Below are positions 1 through 8,499 of a stretch of DNA of 64,000 bases, piece after piece. The notes beneath the pieces are model-generated. The model saw nothing but the letters and a program-made list of their open reading frames with translations, was not told the DNA's origin and ran no database searches. Numbering within the stretch: the first letter of the stretch is position 1; every line of letters starts with the position of its first letter. The position numbers and the translations under genes were made by a program. Source of the stretch: Maricaulis sp017643475 (lineage in GTDB: Bacteria > Pseudomonadota > Alphaproteobacteria > Caulobacterales > Maricaulaceae); NCBI RefSeq assembly GCF_047123815.1, contig NZ_CP138920.1, forward strand, positions 2,666,001 to 2,730,000. Direction: 5' to 3'.

Positions 1-203
1 TCCGGTTCCAGATTGTCTAGGCGCTTGTTGGCCAGGGCGGCGGAGCGCTTGACGATACCCAGCGCGCGGATCAGGGGCTCCGGCATGGTTTCCGTGCCGA
101 TCGGGAAATTGATCAGGGAGCGGGCCGTCTGGGCGCCGAAGAGTTTATCGGCCGGGACTTCCAGGGGACCAAAGCTGTCGGTTTCTGTGCGCATCTCGCT
201 CAT
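1..203 (-). CDS. fumC: Fumarate hydratase class II, N-terminal part (runs off the left edge)
   Basis: On the minus strand the first 67 residues read MSEMRTETDSFGPLEVPADK followed by LFGAQTARSL and INFPIGTETMPEPLI. This is the characteristic amino terminus of class II (iron-independent) fumarases of the aspartase/fumarase superfamily, which hydrate fumarate to L-malate in the cytosolic TCA cycle. The ATG at 203 was chosen because AAGGAG lies 9 bases upstream; a second ATG four codons in (MRTETDS) is the start in many homologues and is also possible. Catalytic residues lie outside the window. It is transcribed divergently from the RusA-like gene. Confidence 0.88.
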   Translation of the reverse strand, partial: MSEMRTETDSFGPLEVPADKLFGAQTARSLINFPIGTETMPEPLIRALGIVKRSAALANKRLDNLEP

Positions 204-360
204 GAGGGGAGGCTCCTTGCAGCGCGGCTAACGCTGTTCGATGATGGTGAACTTCGATTCGGACGTGTATCACTCAGGCATGACGGATCAAGACGCATGT
301 GCGCACAGCCGTGGGGGGCAAGCGCAAAACTGGATCGGGCGAGGGAAGGTTCAGGCCGCT

Positions 361-699
361 ATGACCGGTGATGAGCTCAATCTACGCGTGGACGCACTGA
401 CCACGCAGACACGTCGTTTCAAGGCGTTGATCGGGGATTTCTTCCGCCTCGAATTCAAGCGTGTGCGCCCGAAATGGGGGCCTTATGAAGTCGTCATCCG
501 GATTGAGCGTTGCGAAAACAGCCCCGTCCATGATGTCGACAATGTCGCCAAGGCGGTTCTGGATGCTCTGACCGGTGTGGTTTTCCACGATGACAGCCAG
601 GTCGAACGTCTGCTGGTGACCAAGGTGATGGGGAAACGCCCGCGTATCTCCGTGACTGCGCGTCCGATGGCGCGCGAGAAAGTTGCTGAAATAGCCTGA
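361..699 (+). CDS. RusA-like crossover junction endodeoxyribonuclease
   Basis: The 112-residue protein carries the RusA signature DVDNVAKAVLDALTG followed by VFHDDSQVERL. In RusA these acidic residues coordinate the metal that cleaves Holliday junctions or branched DNA. The ATG at 361 is preceded by GGGAAGG and fits the RusA core. The frame stays open to an ATG at 241, which would add 40 poorly conserved-looking residues and has no obvious ribosome site. No phage genes lie nearby, so this is a stand-alone chromosomal copy. The in vivo substrate cannot be told from sequence. Confidence 0.72.
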   Translation: MTGDELNLRVDALTTQTRRFKALIGDFFRLEFKRVRPKWGPYEVVIRIERCENSPVHDVDNVAKAVLDALTGVVFHDDSQVERLLVTKVMGKRPRISVTARPMAREKVAEIA

Positions 700-757
700 T
701 GCTGACTAGGCAGCCCACTTCAATGATCTAGACTGTCTCCGAGATCAGGGGGACGTC

Positions 758-1348
758 ATGAAATTTCTCGCAGCCATTCCGATTAGTGTGGCGCTTTTCG
801 CCTGTCAGGCGAATGCTCAGGATAGTCTTTATTCCAATCTGACCGAGGAGAATTGCCGCACGCTCAGTGAGACTGAAGAGGGCGGCGGCTATTCAGTCAT
901 ACAGCGCTGCGAGGGGCTTGGAGATTGGAATGTCTTCTTCCACACCGGTGAGCATGGCTCAGCCAGCGCGTTCAGTCGGCGCGATGACGCGCCTGAGCAG
1001 ATGCCCTATGGCGGCTATGTCGGGAATTTTGGCGGCTTCCACACGGTGATCGAATGGCGCCTGGACGGGGCGGGCGATGCGTTCGCGACCATCCACCGCT
1101 ACAATTCCACCTCTTTCGATGCTGAAGGTCAGGCGCGCAATAACAGCATACTGATCGTTGCGGCGCTGCGCCCCGGTTCCGAAGCGGAATCCTGTCATGT
1201 GGGCTATGTGAACGTGACCCGGCTGTCCGGCGGAAACGCGCTTGCGCGCGAGATGGCTGATCGTTTCGCCCCGGGATTTGCTTGCGGCGACCCGATCTGG
1301 ATTGTCGACACCGACAGCCCTGACCTGGCGTCTGCGCGTCGCTACTGA
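758..1348 (+). CDS. Secreted protein of unknown function
   Basis: The 196-residue protein starts after a good ribosome site (AGGGGGA). It opens with a signal peptide (MKFLAAIPISVALFACQANA, cleavage probably after ANA or AQA), so it should be periplasmic or exported. The mature part has four cysteines (in ENCRTL, QRCEG, ESCHVG and FACGD) that could form two disulfides. The C-terminal half (VIEWRLDGAGDAFATIHRY, AEGQARNNSILIVAALRPG) has the look of small periplasmic DUF proteins, but I do not recognise the family. It stands alone between the RusA-like gene and the S9 peptidase gene. Confidence 0.65.
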   Translation: MKFLAAIPISVALFACQANAQDSLYSNLTEENCRTLSETEEGGGYSVIQRCEGLGDWNVFFHTGEHGSASAFSRRDDAPEQMPYGGYVGNFGGFHTVIEWRLDGAGDAFATIHRYNSTSFDAEGQARNNSILIVAALRPGSEAESCHVGYVNVTRLSGGNALAREMADRFAPGFACGDPIWIVDTDSPDLASARRY

Positions 1349-1463
1349 GGCTGGGCGGGGGCTCTCACATTACACCCCGGCCAAGTTCCACACATTCACG
1401 TGATACGCTGGACGTCGAGTTTCCAGCGCCCTAGCGTTCTTCCCGGATATCAAGGGGAGAGCC

Positions 1464-3386
1464 ATGAATTCACTCAAGCTTCTTGCGGCCAGCTGCCTGA
1501 TGGCATTCGGTGGACTGGCGCATGGGCAGGTCGAGCGCGTCGTGCGCGGCAATCTGGAAATGGAAAATATTCCGGAGATTCCGGAAGAGGTGCGTGAGCG
1601 CCTGCTGACCTATCAAAATGTGCGCGGCGCCGGTTTCCAGGGGTTTCTGCCGGATGGCGGCATCCTAATTTCCACCCGTTTTGGTGAAACCAGCCAGATC
1701 CACCGCGTGGACATGCCAATGGGCGCGCGTTCACAGCTGACCTATTACGACGAGCCGGTCGGCGGCGCGAATCTGCGGCCGGGGGACAGCGGCGAGTTCA
1801 TTTTTGCGCGCGATCGTGGCGGTGACGAGTATTTCCAGATCTTCGTCTTCGATACTCAGAGCGGACGGGTGCGCCAGGTCAGCGAGGACGAGACCCGCAA
1901 TGGTTCAGCCAGCTGGTCGGAAGATGGGGAGCATGTCGCCTGGTACCGGTCCACTGAAGGCGATCCCGACTGGGACATCATGATCGCCAGTTCGGACAAC
2001 CCGGATGACCGCCGTGTTCTGGTCGAGGGCGAGGGCGCTGTCTTCCCCGGTGACTGGTCGGCCGACGGCACGCAACTGGCCATGATCCGCTATTATTCAA
2101 TCACTCACAGCGATCTTTTTGTCATCAACACGGACAACGGTGATGTGCGTCAGCTCAATCCGGACATGGATGTGGCCTATGCTGCGCATGAGTTCGAGCC
2201 CGGCGGCGAGACCATGCTGGTGGTCACCGATGCCGGAGCGGAATTCCGGCGTGTCGTGCGCATGAATGTCGAGACCGGTGAGATGACGGATGTCTCGCCG
2301 GATCACGGCTGGGATGTGCAGGCCATGGACCTGTCTCCGGACGGACGAACGCTGGCGTATGTGCTTAATGCCGGCGGTGTTTCCGAACTCCGCCTGATGG
2401 ATGTGCGTTCGGGGCGAGAGATCGCCGGGCCGCAATTGCCGGTCGGCCTGATTGGAGGCATGCAGTGGGATGACGCCGGGGAGCGTATCGGTTTCACTCT
2501 CAATGCGGCGACCTCGCCAAGCGATGCCTGGATTTACAATCACCAGGACCGCGAGCTGACCCGCTGGACCCAGAGCGAGGTAGGCGGTTTGAACACCGAG
2601 ACCTTTGTCGAGCCGGAGCTGATCAGTTTCGAGAGCTTTGACGGTCTCGAAGTGCCCGCCTTTGTCTATCGCCCGGACAGTGAGGGGCCGCATCCGGTGA
2701 TCATCTCGATCCACGGCGGGCCGGAAGGCCAGTACCGACCCGGGTTTTCCTCGACTTTCCAATACTGGCTCAATGAGCTCGGCGCGGCGGTCATCGCGCC
2801 GAATGTGCGTGGCTCCAGCGGTTATGGTCGCGAGTATGTGATGATGGACAATGTCTTCCAGCGCGAGGATTCCGTCCGCGATATCGGGGCGCTTCTGGAC
2901 TGGCTGGCGCAGCAGCCTGATCTCGATGCGGACCGGGTTGTTGTCTATGGCGGATCCTATGGTGGTTATATGGTTCTGGCTTCAATGGTCCATTATTCGG
3001 ATCGTCTCGCCGGCGGTGTCGATATTGTCGGTATTTCGGACTTCCGCACCTTCCTGGAAAACACGGCGGGATATCGCCGTGACCTGCGCCGCGCAGAGTA
3101 TGGCGATGAACGTGACCCGGATATCTCGGCCTTTTTCGAGGAAATTTCGCCGGCACGCCAGGCAGATCGCATCACGGCACCTCTGTTCATCATCCAGGGT
3201 CTGAACGATCCGCGTGTCCCGGCCAGTGAGGCCGAGCAGATCCTGGCTCGAGTGCGCGAGGTTGGCGGTGACCCATGGTATCTGCTGGCCAATGATGAGG
3301 GCCATGGATTCCGCAAGAAATCCAATCGCGATTTCCAGCGAGAGGCGGAGACCATGTTCTTCCGTGAAGTCTTCGATCTGGATTGA
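1464..3386 (+). CDS. S9-family prolyl oligopeptidase (secreted)
   Basis: The 640-residue protein begins with a signal peptide (MNSLKLLAASCLMAFGGLAHG). Residues about 30-380 form a TolB/WD40-like beta-propeller with repeated SxDG motifs (SWSEDG, WSADGTQLA, LSPDGRTLA). The C-terminal alpha/beta-hydrolase domain has HGGPEGQ (oxyanion region), the nucleophile motif GGSYGG with Ser at about 497, Asp in NDPRVP at about 582 and His in DEGHGF at about 614, the order expected for a catalytic triad. Such enzymes cleave short peptides after Pro or other small residues, probably in the periplasm. The start follows AGGGGAGAG. The gene appears monocistronic. Confidence 0.9.
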   Translation: MNSLKLLAASCLMAFGGLAHGQVERVVRGNLEMENIPEIPEEVRERLLTYQNVRGAGFQGFLPDGGILISTRFGETSQIHRVDMPMGARSQLTYYDEPVGGANLRPGDSGEFIFARDRGGDEYFQIFVFDTQSGRVRQVSEDETRNGSASWSEDGEHVAWYRSTEGDPDWDIMIASSDNPDDRRVLVEGEGAVFPGDWSADGTQLAMIRYYSITHSDLFVINTDNGDVRQLNPDMDVAYAAHEFEPGGETMLVVTDAGAEFRRVVRMNVETGEMTDVSPDHGWDVQAMDLSPDGRTLAYVLNAGGVSELRLMDVRSGREIAGPQLPVGLIGGMQWDDAGERIGFTLNAATSPSDAWIYNHQDRELTRWTQSEVGGLNTETFVEPELISFESFDGLEVPAFVYRPDSEGPHPVIISIHGGPEGQYRPGFSSTFQYWLNELGAAVIAPNVRGSSGYGREYVMMDNVFQREDSVRDIGALLDWLAQQPDLDADRVVVYGGSYGGYMVLASMVHYSDRLAGGVDIVGISDFRTFLENTAGYRRDLRRAEYGDERDPDISAFFEEISPARQADRITAPLFIIQGLNDPRVPASEAEQILARVREVGGDPWYLLANDEGHGFRKKSNRDFQREAETMFFREVFDLD

Positions 3387-3404
3387 TCCGGAGGGCGGGA
3401 AGCG

Positions 3405-4625
3405 TCAGCGTTTCCCGCTCGCCATCTTCTTCGCTTCAGGTAGACGGCGCAGGCTCAGCATTGCCCACACGCCCAGAAAAGGGCCAATGGCCAGCGGGGC
3501 AAAGGCCCAGCTCCAGCCGGCGAATGCGATCCAGCTGGGCAGGATCTGGACCATGAGGATAGTCAGAGTGAAGCCCAGCGCAGTTTGTACCGTCAGCAAG
3601 GTGCCGGCCCGGTCCGGTGGAGCGAGCTCGGTGATTGCGGTCGAGAACTGGGCGCTGTCGGCGATAATGCTCAGACCCCAGATGATCAGGATGGGCATCA
3701 GGACCCAGGGCGGCGCGTTGAAGGCCAGCCCGGCCAGCAGGGCGCAACTGCCCGAAATCGCCATCGCTACCGAGGTCACCCGGGTGCGTCCGAACTGGTC
3801 TGCCAGGCCTCCCGCGACAACGCAGGCCAGCGCGCCGCTGCCGATGACGGCAAAGGCGGTGAGGTCGGCGAGGTTTGCTGATGCGCCACGGGCATTCCAA
3901 TAGGCGTGGGAGAAGGCGCCGATCCAGGCCCACATCGCATAGAGCTCCCACATGTGTCCGAGATAGCCCAGATTGGCCAAGCGCAGTGCCGGGTTCCGAA
4001 CAGCGAGCAGGATCGCGCCGGGATCAAATCTAGCGGCAGGTCGAAGACCGGGGCCACCGCGCGCAAACAGGATGGTTACAGCTGCCAGGCCGGCACCGAT
4101 AGCGGCCAGCCGAATGGGGGTCTGCCAGTCTGAACTGGCGCCGGAAATGGACAGCAGGAAAGGCGAGGCAGATCCCAGCGTCAACGCACCGACGAGGAGG
4201 CCGACCAACAGTCCGGCATCGCCCTTTGCCCAGCTCGCTGCCAGTTTCATCCCGACCGGATAGACCAGCGCAAGCGCGGCTCCTGCGGTGAAACGACTGA
4301 ACACCAGCCACCAGCTGTCGGGGGCAAGCTGCAGGGCCAGGAGATTGGATGCTGCAGCGATCAGAGCGCCGCCCGCAAACAGGTGACGAGGGTTGAACCG
4401 GTCCGGCAGGCTGAACACTGCGCTGAACAGCGCCGCCAATACAAAACCTGCCTGGACAGAACTCGTCAGGGCCGCCTGTTTGCCAGCGCCTAGGGTGTAA
4501 ACCTCGAGGATGGCGGGCAGGGCAGCCGTCCCGGAAAACCACACCGACAATGCCAGGATCTGGGCGAGCACGATCAAGGTTATGGACAGCCATTTCCCGG
4601 AATCGGTATCGGCCGGGTTCGCCAT
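3405..4625 (-). CDS. Major facilitator superfamily transporter
   Basis: This 406-residue protein has about 12 hydrophobic segments. It begins LSITLIVLAQILALSVWFSG and includes FSLPDRFNPRHLFAGGALI at the first cytoplasmic loop and a second-half loop with GGLADQFGRTR, matching the MFS loop 2-3/8-9 motif. It is the last gene of a translationally coupled series: its ATG overlaps the stop of the thioesterase (TGATG). The substrate is unknown. The tail is short and charged (RRLPEAKKMASGKR). It is convergent with the S9 peptidase gene, only about 18 bases apart. Confidence 0.85.
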   Translation of the reverse strand: MANPADTDSGKWLSITLIVLAQILALSVWFSGTAALPAILEVYTLGAGKQAALTSSVQAGFVLAALFSAVFSLPDRFNPRHLFAGGALIAAASNLLALQLAPDSWWLVFSRFTAGAALALVYPVGMKLAASWAKGDAGLLVGLLVGALTLGSASPFLLSISGASSDWQTPIRLAAIGAGLAAVTILFARGGPGLRPAARFDPGAILLAVRNPALRLANLGYLGHMWELYAMWAWIGAFSHAYWNARGASANLADLTAFAVIGSGALACVVAGGLADQFGRTRVTSVAMAISGSCALLAGLAFNAPPWVLMPILIIWGLSIIADSAQFSTAITELAPPDRAGTLLTVQTALGFTLTILMVQILPSWIAFAGWSWAFAPLAIGPFLGVWAMLSLRRLPEAKKMASGKR

Positions 4626-5119
4626 CAGGTCTTGCGAATACGGGAGGAGCGACGGACCTGGCAGGTGGCGCTGGCGCGCGCTGCGATCTCGCCTTCAGCT
4701 GTCCAGACAATGCCCTCCATGAACGCCACATTGCGGCCGATCCGCAGCGCCTGCCCGCGGGCCTTGCAGCTCCCCAGTGGCAGGGGCGCCATGAAGCTTG
4801 TCTTCAATTCCAGTGTGGGAACGCCAATCGTAAAGCGTTCGGCCACGACGACGGACAGTGACATCACCTCGTCGAGCATGGCGCAGATCATGCCGCCCTG
4901 GACCCCGCCGCGCAGATTGGCGCAGCGCGGGTCGGGGTTGAAATTTGCCTCAAGCCATTGCTCATCCACACTGAAATCGCGCGGGTGAAACCCCAGCAGG
5001 CCGGCTGCGTGTTCGTGCTCTCCAATGGAGTTCAACCGCTGCAGGATTTCATCATCCGCCAGCGGCACAATCTCTTTGCCGGCGGCCAGGTCGGCGGGCA
5101 CCGGCTTTTGCATACGCAT
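4625..5119 (-). CDS. PaaI-family hotdog-fold thioesterase
   Basis: The 164-residue protein has a hotdog-fold signature in its middle: NLRGGVQGGMICAMLDEVMS, then ELKTSFMAPLPLGSCKARGQ and VWTAEGEIAARASATC. The GG(V/M)...D(E) arrangement is typical of the PaaI/4HBT family, which hydrolyses acyl-CoA thioesters in the cytoplasm. The ATG overlaps the sspB stop (TAATG) and the stop overlaps the next gene, so it is translated as part of sspB-thioesterase-MFS. The acyl substrate is unknown. Confidence 0.85.
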   Translation of the reverse strand: MRMQKPVPADLAAGKEIVPLADDEILQRLNSIGEHEHAAGLLGFHPRDFSVDEQWLEANFNPDPRCANLRGGVQGGMICAMLDEVMSLSVVVAERFTIGVPTLELKTSFMAPLPLGSCKARGQALRIGRNVAFMEGIVWTAEGEIAARASATCQVRRSSRIRKT

Positions 5120-5607
5120 TATTTTTTGCGGAAACTGTCGAGGCTGACCACCTGGGCGCCATCATCGTCTGAACCGGTCGCCTTGACCTCGTCCTCATTG
5201 TCGGAGGCTACGGTTTCGGGCAACGCGACGGCGACATTTTCGTCTTCCACCTCGTGTTCGAACTGCAGGTGGAAACCGACGCTCGGATCGTGGAAACGCG
5301 AGACAGCCGAGAAGGGAACCTTGAGATATTTCGGAACGCCGGAGAATTTGAGAGTGACCTCGAAACCCGCGTCGGAAATATCCAGATCCCAGAACTGGTG
5401 TTCCAGCACGATCGTCATCTCTTCCGGATATTTTTCCATCAGAGAATCATCAATATCCACGCCGCGGCCACGCGTGCGGAAAGTGATGTAGAAATGATGT
5501 TGTCCCGGCAGTCCCCCCGGACCTGCCGCCTTGTGCAGTGCTTGTTTTACAACACCACGCAATGCTTCCTGCGCCATGACGTCATAACGCATAAGATCTT
5601 TCGCCAT
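5119..5607 (-). CDS. sspB: SspB-family ClpXP adaptor (alpha-proteobacterial type)
   Basis: The 162-residue protein starts MAKDLMRYDVMAQEALRGVV and contains LPGQHHFYITFRTRG, then LEHQFWDLDI and a VTLKFSGVPKYLKVPFSAV stretch typical of the Sm-like SspB fold. The tail is acidic and ends in VVSLDSFRKK, like the ClpX-docking tail of SspB. The family tethers ssrA-tagged proteins to ClpX for degradation. The ATG at 5607 has GGGGG upstream and replaces a longer open frame beginning at 5628 that lacks a ribosome site. It heads an operon with a thioesterase and a transporter. The tmRNA gene encoding the tag lies about 0.8 kb upstream. Confidence 0.9.
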   Translation of the reverse strand: MAKDLMRYDVMAQEALRGVVKQALHKAAGPGGLPGQHHFYITFRTRGRGVDIDDSLMEKYPEEMTIVLEHQFWDLDISDAGFEVTLKFSGVPKYLKVPFSAVSRFHDPSVGFHLQFEHEVEDENVAVALPETVASDNEDEVKATGSDDDGAQVVSLDSFRKK

Positions 5608-5796
5608 TGGCTTACCCCCGGATCTCATGGGAGCAGCGTAGCGGAGACTTGTGGCTCGTCAACGAAATCTGGCCTCTCAACTGCAATCTATCTTTTAATA
5701 CGGGAAGATCTGTCGCGCTGATCGCTTCAGGCGGGTGATTTTCCCATTTCGAGCGAGGTCACAGGCGTTATGCGCGTGATCCTTGTTGCGCGATGT

Positions 5797-6257
5797 TCAG
5801 CTCAGATCATTGGCTGGACAGGTGCGCTCAAGCGCAAATTCGCAATCTGGCCCACAGGTCAGCTCCTTGCGGTCACAACTCGAGACAAACAACGACAGCC
5901 AGACCTGAGCCGTGGCGAGTTCACTGAAAACGCAGACCTCGAACCCGCCTTTTCGCAGCACATTGCGGAAAGCCAGCTCGCCAGGTCCCGGATGCTCGAC
6001 ATTGTCACTCACGAGGGCGATGGCGGTTTTCGACGGGATGAGGTCCAGAAAGAATCCAGCCAGATCGGTAGCGTCATTCTCCGAAACAGTCATTCCGGTT
6101 GCTGAAAGGTCAAAAAGGTATCGGACCGGTCTGCCAGTGTGGTTCCGCTCGGAGACTTTCTCAATCGTGCTGAGCCATTCATGGGGGCCTGCGGCGCCCG
6201 CGTGGAGATTGAGAGCGTGGAAACATCCAGCCAGTCAATATTCGACCCATCAGGCAT
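5797..6257 (-). pseudogene. STAS/SEC14-like protein gene with a frameshift
   Basis: An ATG at 6257 with GGGGAAG upstream opens a frame reading MPDGSNIDWLDVSTLSISTR, which ends after 55 codons. Near 6181, at a run of five C (GGCCCCCATG), the -1 frame continues with HEWLSTIEKVSERNHTGRPV and RYLFDLSATGMTVSEND and runs to 5797 without stops or a start codon of its own before 6093. One extra C would give a continuous protein of about 153 residues. The rebuilt layout (amphipathic first half, LFDLSATG, AIALVSDN, later VFSELATAQVWL) resembles small STAS/SEC14-like proteins. It is a decayed gene, a sequencing error or a programmed frameshift. Confidence 0.6.
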
Positions 6258-6339
6258 GTTCACACTTCCCCGAATCAACTGGTTCCATGATGAAACGAAT
6301 GGGTTGATGAATGATAAATTATAAGGAAGTGTCAGGAAG

Positions 6340-6702
6340 TGCAGGGGAAAGTGGAGGCTTCTGTTGCCAGGCGCCTCCGAGCCCCGCCTATTCCGGCTAA
6401 AGGGAATAGGAGTTTTAGCGAGATGTCCCGCGCTGCTTATGCAGCGAGAGCTACCTCTTCAGCGTAGTTGTCATTAGCAACTATAAAATCGAGCCTGTAA
6501 CGGGCCTCACCCGAGCGAAAGCAATCCCCTTTACCCGTCTGTCGATCCTGTTTCGGCCCCCACAGAGACCTTCGCTTGCCAATGGCAGTTCAGGTCAGAT
6601 TCCCAACTTGCGCAGGGATGATTGGTGGAGCCGCCGGGTACTGCCCCCGGGTCCAGTCCGGTTATTACGAGCGCGTTTATCGCCATAGCCGGCGAACCGG
6701 CG
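6340..6702 (-). ncRNA. ssrA: tmRNA, permuted two-piece form
   Basis: Read on the minus strand, the acceptor piece comes first and ends CGGCTCCACCA (CCA at 6623-6625), with a CCGGG/CCCGG T-stem around a 7-base loop. A spacer follows, then the coding piece beginning GGGGCCGAAACAGGATCGAC at 6560. GGGGCCG pairs with CGGCTCC, including the conserved G-U pair of tmRNA. The tag frame at 6478-6437 encodes ANDNYAEEVALAA then TAA, close to the Caulobacter tag. tmRNA rescues stalled ribosomes with SmpB and marks products for proteolysis. The permuted order is typical of alphaproteobacteria. The 5' end is set from the promoter; the 3' end near 6340 is approximate. Confidence 0.93.
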
Positions 6703-6708
6703 CTGATT

Positions 6709-6737
6709 AATATAGCGACGGATAGTGGCGATTTGAA
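6709..6737 (-). promoter_or_regulatory. Sigma-70 type promoter of ssrA
   Basis: On the minus strand TTCAAA (6732-6737) and TATATT (6709-6714) are separated by exactly 17 bases, close to TTGACA/TATAAT. Transcription would start near 6702, at the base of the acceptor piece of the tmRNA. It sits in the gap after the DUF3667 gene, so ssrA has its own promoter. Confidence 0.6.
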
Positions 6738-6756
6738 GGGAGGCTGGCAGGTCGTC

Positions 6757-7866
6757 TCAATAGCCGGTGACGATGAGCGCAATCGCCAGCAAGCCGATGC
6801 ACAGATTGTAGCAGAGTTGCAGAAACACGCTGCGCAGGACCGCGCCGATCCAGCTGGACCGGTAAAACCCCCGATCGTTCAGGGCCTGGTAGCTGAGGAC
6901 GCTCGCAAAGCCGAGTATGGCCAGTGCGATTATGCCGGGAGTCCAGCCCTGGTTCACACGTGCACCGAGCACCAGCAGGGCGATGAGCGGCAGATAGGTG
7001 GCGTGCCAGTAGAGTGAAAAGACCACGTGTTCGATCATGCGGCGTCGCGGGTGAACCACCAGATTGAGGATGGCGAAGGCGACAACCATCAGGATCAGGG
7101 ACTGCGCTGCGGCGGCAGTGACGCCCTGTTCGAAGCGGGCGGGAAACTGCACGGCAAAACGCGAGGGAGGGCCCAGGCTCATCGGGTCGCCACCGATTTC
7201 GAACTCGGTCCGGCAATCCGCTGTATCGGGCAAAGCGCGCCCCTCCGGCGCGGCGCCAAACTGGAAGAGTTCGATCTGGAGCTCGGTATCGCGTGAATAG
7301 ACAAGGTCACCGCTCGGGCGGATTTCATCAGGACCCGGCATGACACCACAGGTGGATGTTTCAAAGAAGTTGGACGGCGTGTCGTCGGGGGAACGGGACA
7401 CGCTACGCCTCGCCATAGCCGCATCGATTGCGGCGGTTCGCGCAGCAATGGTCTCGGCCGATTGCGCGCGTACGGTCTCTGCGGAGGGAGAAATACTGAC
7501 CCCGATGACCCGCACGCCGGCGGCGGACATGAGCAGGAAAAACAGCAGGCTGATGATCAGGTAGATGCGGATGGGGGCGGTATGGCTCTGGCGTCGGCCG
7601 TCGACATAGTCGCGCGCTACCCGGCCAGGCTGGGAGTAGAGGCGTCGCAGGGTGGAAAAGAATTTGCCTTCCCAGACAAAAATACTACCGATCAGATCGG
7701 TCAAAAGGGTCCAGGCCGGGCGCCGAATGTCCTCGGCGGACTGACCGCAGTCCTGGCAGAACGGACCGACCAGAGTCGCGCCACAATTGGCGCAAGTCGC
7801 ATCACCGGTTTGCGACGAGTTGGTGTCTGTCGAGCGGCCGCCCTTGGAAGTGTCTGTTTTGTCCAC
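6757..7866 (-). CDS. DUF3667 membrane protein with N-terminal zinc ribbon
   Basis: The 369-residue protein begins with a GTG at 7866 preceded by GGGGGA. It has a CxxC...CxxC zinc-ribbon-like motif (CANCGATLVGPFCQDCGQ, about residues 24-41) followed by the DUF3667 segment with RLYSQPGRVARDYVDGRRQ. Membrane segments follow: one after the ribbon (IYLIISLLFFLLMSAAGV) and four towards the C-terminus (SLILMVVAFAILNLVV onwards). The middle is a periplasmic-looking loop. The biochemical function of the family is not established. It ends about 20 bases before the ssrA promoter. Confidence 0.85.
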   Translation of the reverse strand: MDKTDTSKGGRSTDTNSSQTGDATCANCGATLVGPFCQDCGQSAEDIRRPAWTLLTDLIGSIFVWEGKFFSTLRRLYSQPGRVARDYVDGRRQSHTAPIRIYLIISLLFFLLMSAAGVRVIGVSISPSAETVRAQSAETIAARTAAIDAAMARRSVSRSPDDTPSNFFETSTCGVMPGPDEIRPSGDLVYSRDTELQIELFQFGAAPEGRALPDTADCRTEFEIGGDPMSLGPPSRFAVQFPARFEQGVTAAAAQSLILMVVAFAILNLVVHPRRRMIEHVVFSLYWHATYLPLIALLVLGARVNQGWTPGIIALAILGFASVLSYQALNDRGFYRSSWIGAVLRSVFLQLCYNLCIGLLAIALIVTGY

Positions 7867-7931
7867 CTGATCCCCCGAGTCTCACGGGCAAAAGAGCCCG
7901 CAAGATCGGGGTGGTCAAGGTGAGGCAGGGC

Positions 7932-8309
7932 TTAGCCCATGCAGAAAACGTTCAGCTTGTGACCATCAGGGTCTCGGAAATAGCCCGCATAGAAGCTTCC
8001 ATCGCCGCGCGGACCGGCGGGGCCTTCGCATTTGGCGCCCAGTTCCTCGACCGCCAGTTTGTAAACCTTGTCGACCTGTTCGGAATCCTTGGCCTGGAAG
8101 GCGACCATCACACCATTGCCCACCGAGGCGGCATTGCCATCAAAGGGCTTGGTCAGGCCGATACCGGCTCCCTGGCCCGGATTGGCCCAGGCGATGAAGT
8201 TCTCGTCTTCCATCATGCGGCCGACACCAAACTCTGCACACAGCTTGTCATAAAATGCAGCGGCCGTGGCCATGTCATTGGTGCCGAGGGTCACGTATCC
8301 GATCATCAT
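7932..8309 (-). CDS. VOC-family (glyoxalase/bleomycin-resistance fold) protein
   Basis: The 125-residue protein has one VOC module: MIGYVTLGTNDMATAAAFYD at the start, EDENFIAWANPGQGAGIGLT in the middle, and GFxDPDGHKLNV-type ending (YFRDPDGHKLNVFCMG). Metal-binding candidates are few: the second half keeps the DPDGH motif but the first half lacks the usual His, so catalytic metal use is uncertain. Such proteins act as lyases, dioxygenases or binding proteins. Two consecutive ATG codons (8309 and 8306) could start it. Confidence 0.85.
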   Translation of the reverse strand: MMIGYVTLGTNDMATAAAFYDKLCAEFGVGRMMEDENFIAWANPGQGAGIGLTKPFDGNAASVGNGVMVAFQAKDSEQVDKVYKLAVEELGAKCEGPAGPRGDGSFYAGYFRDPDGHKLNVFCMG

Positions 8310-8499
8310 CTTCTCCCTGTTGATGAAATTTGGAATGTTCTGGTAATGTTCTGTGCGCGAAAGCTACAGGATCGCACCGGCCAGGCAAGCAAAATCTGGG
8401 CATGCCCGCTATGTATTTCCTGTGGAGATGCCTGTCGGGCACCATTCCGCCGGATCGAATCGCGGTCTAGTCTTCCCGGTTAGAACAGCGAGGTATGTG

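Noticed and set aside
2097..2762. 221-codon minus-strand frame inside the S9 peptidase gene
   Set aside because: It is a GC-rich shadow of the plus-strand gene with no ribosome site and no recognisable motif.
7867..7931. Hairpin GCGGGCTCTTTTGCCCGT after the VOC gene as a terminator
   Set aside because: Stem is short (about 5 bp) and there is no T-run.
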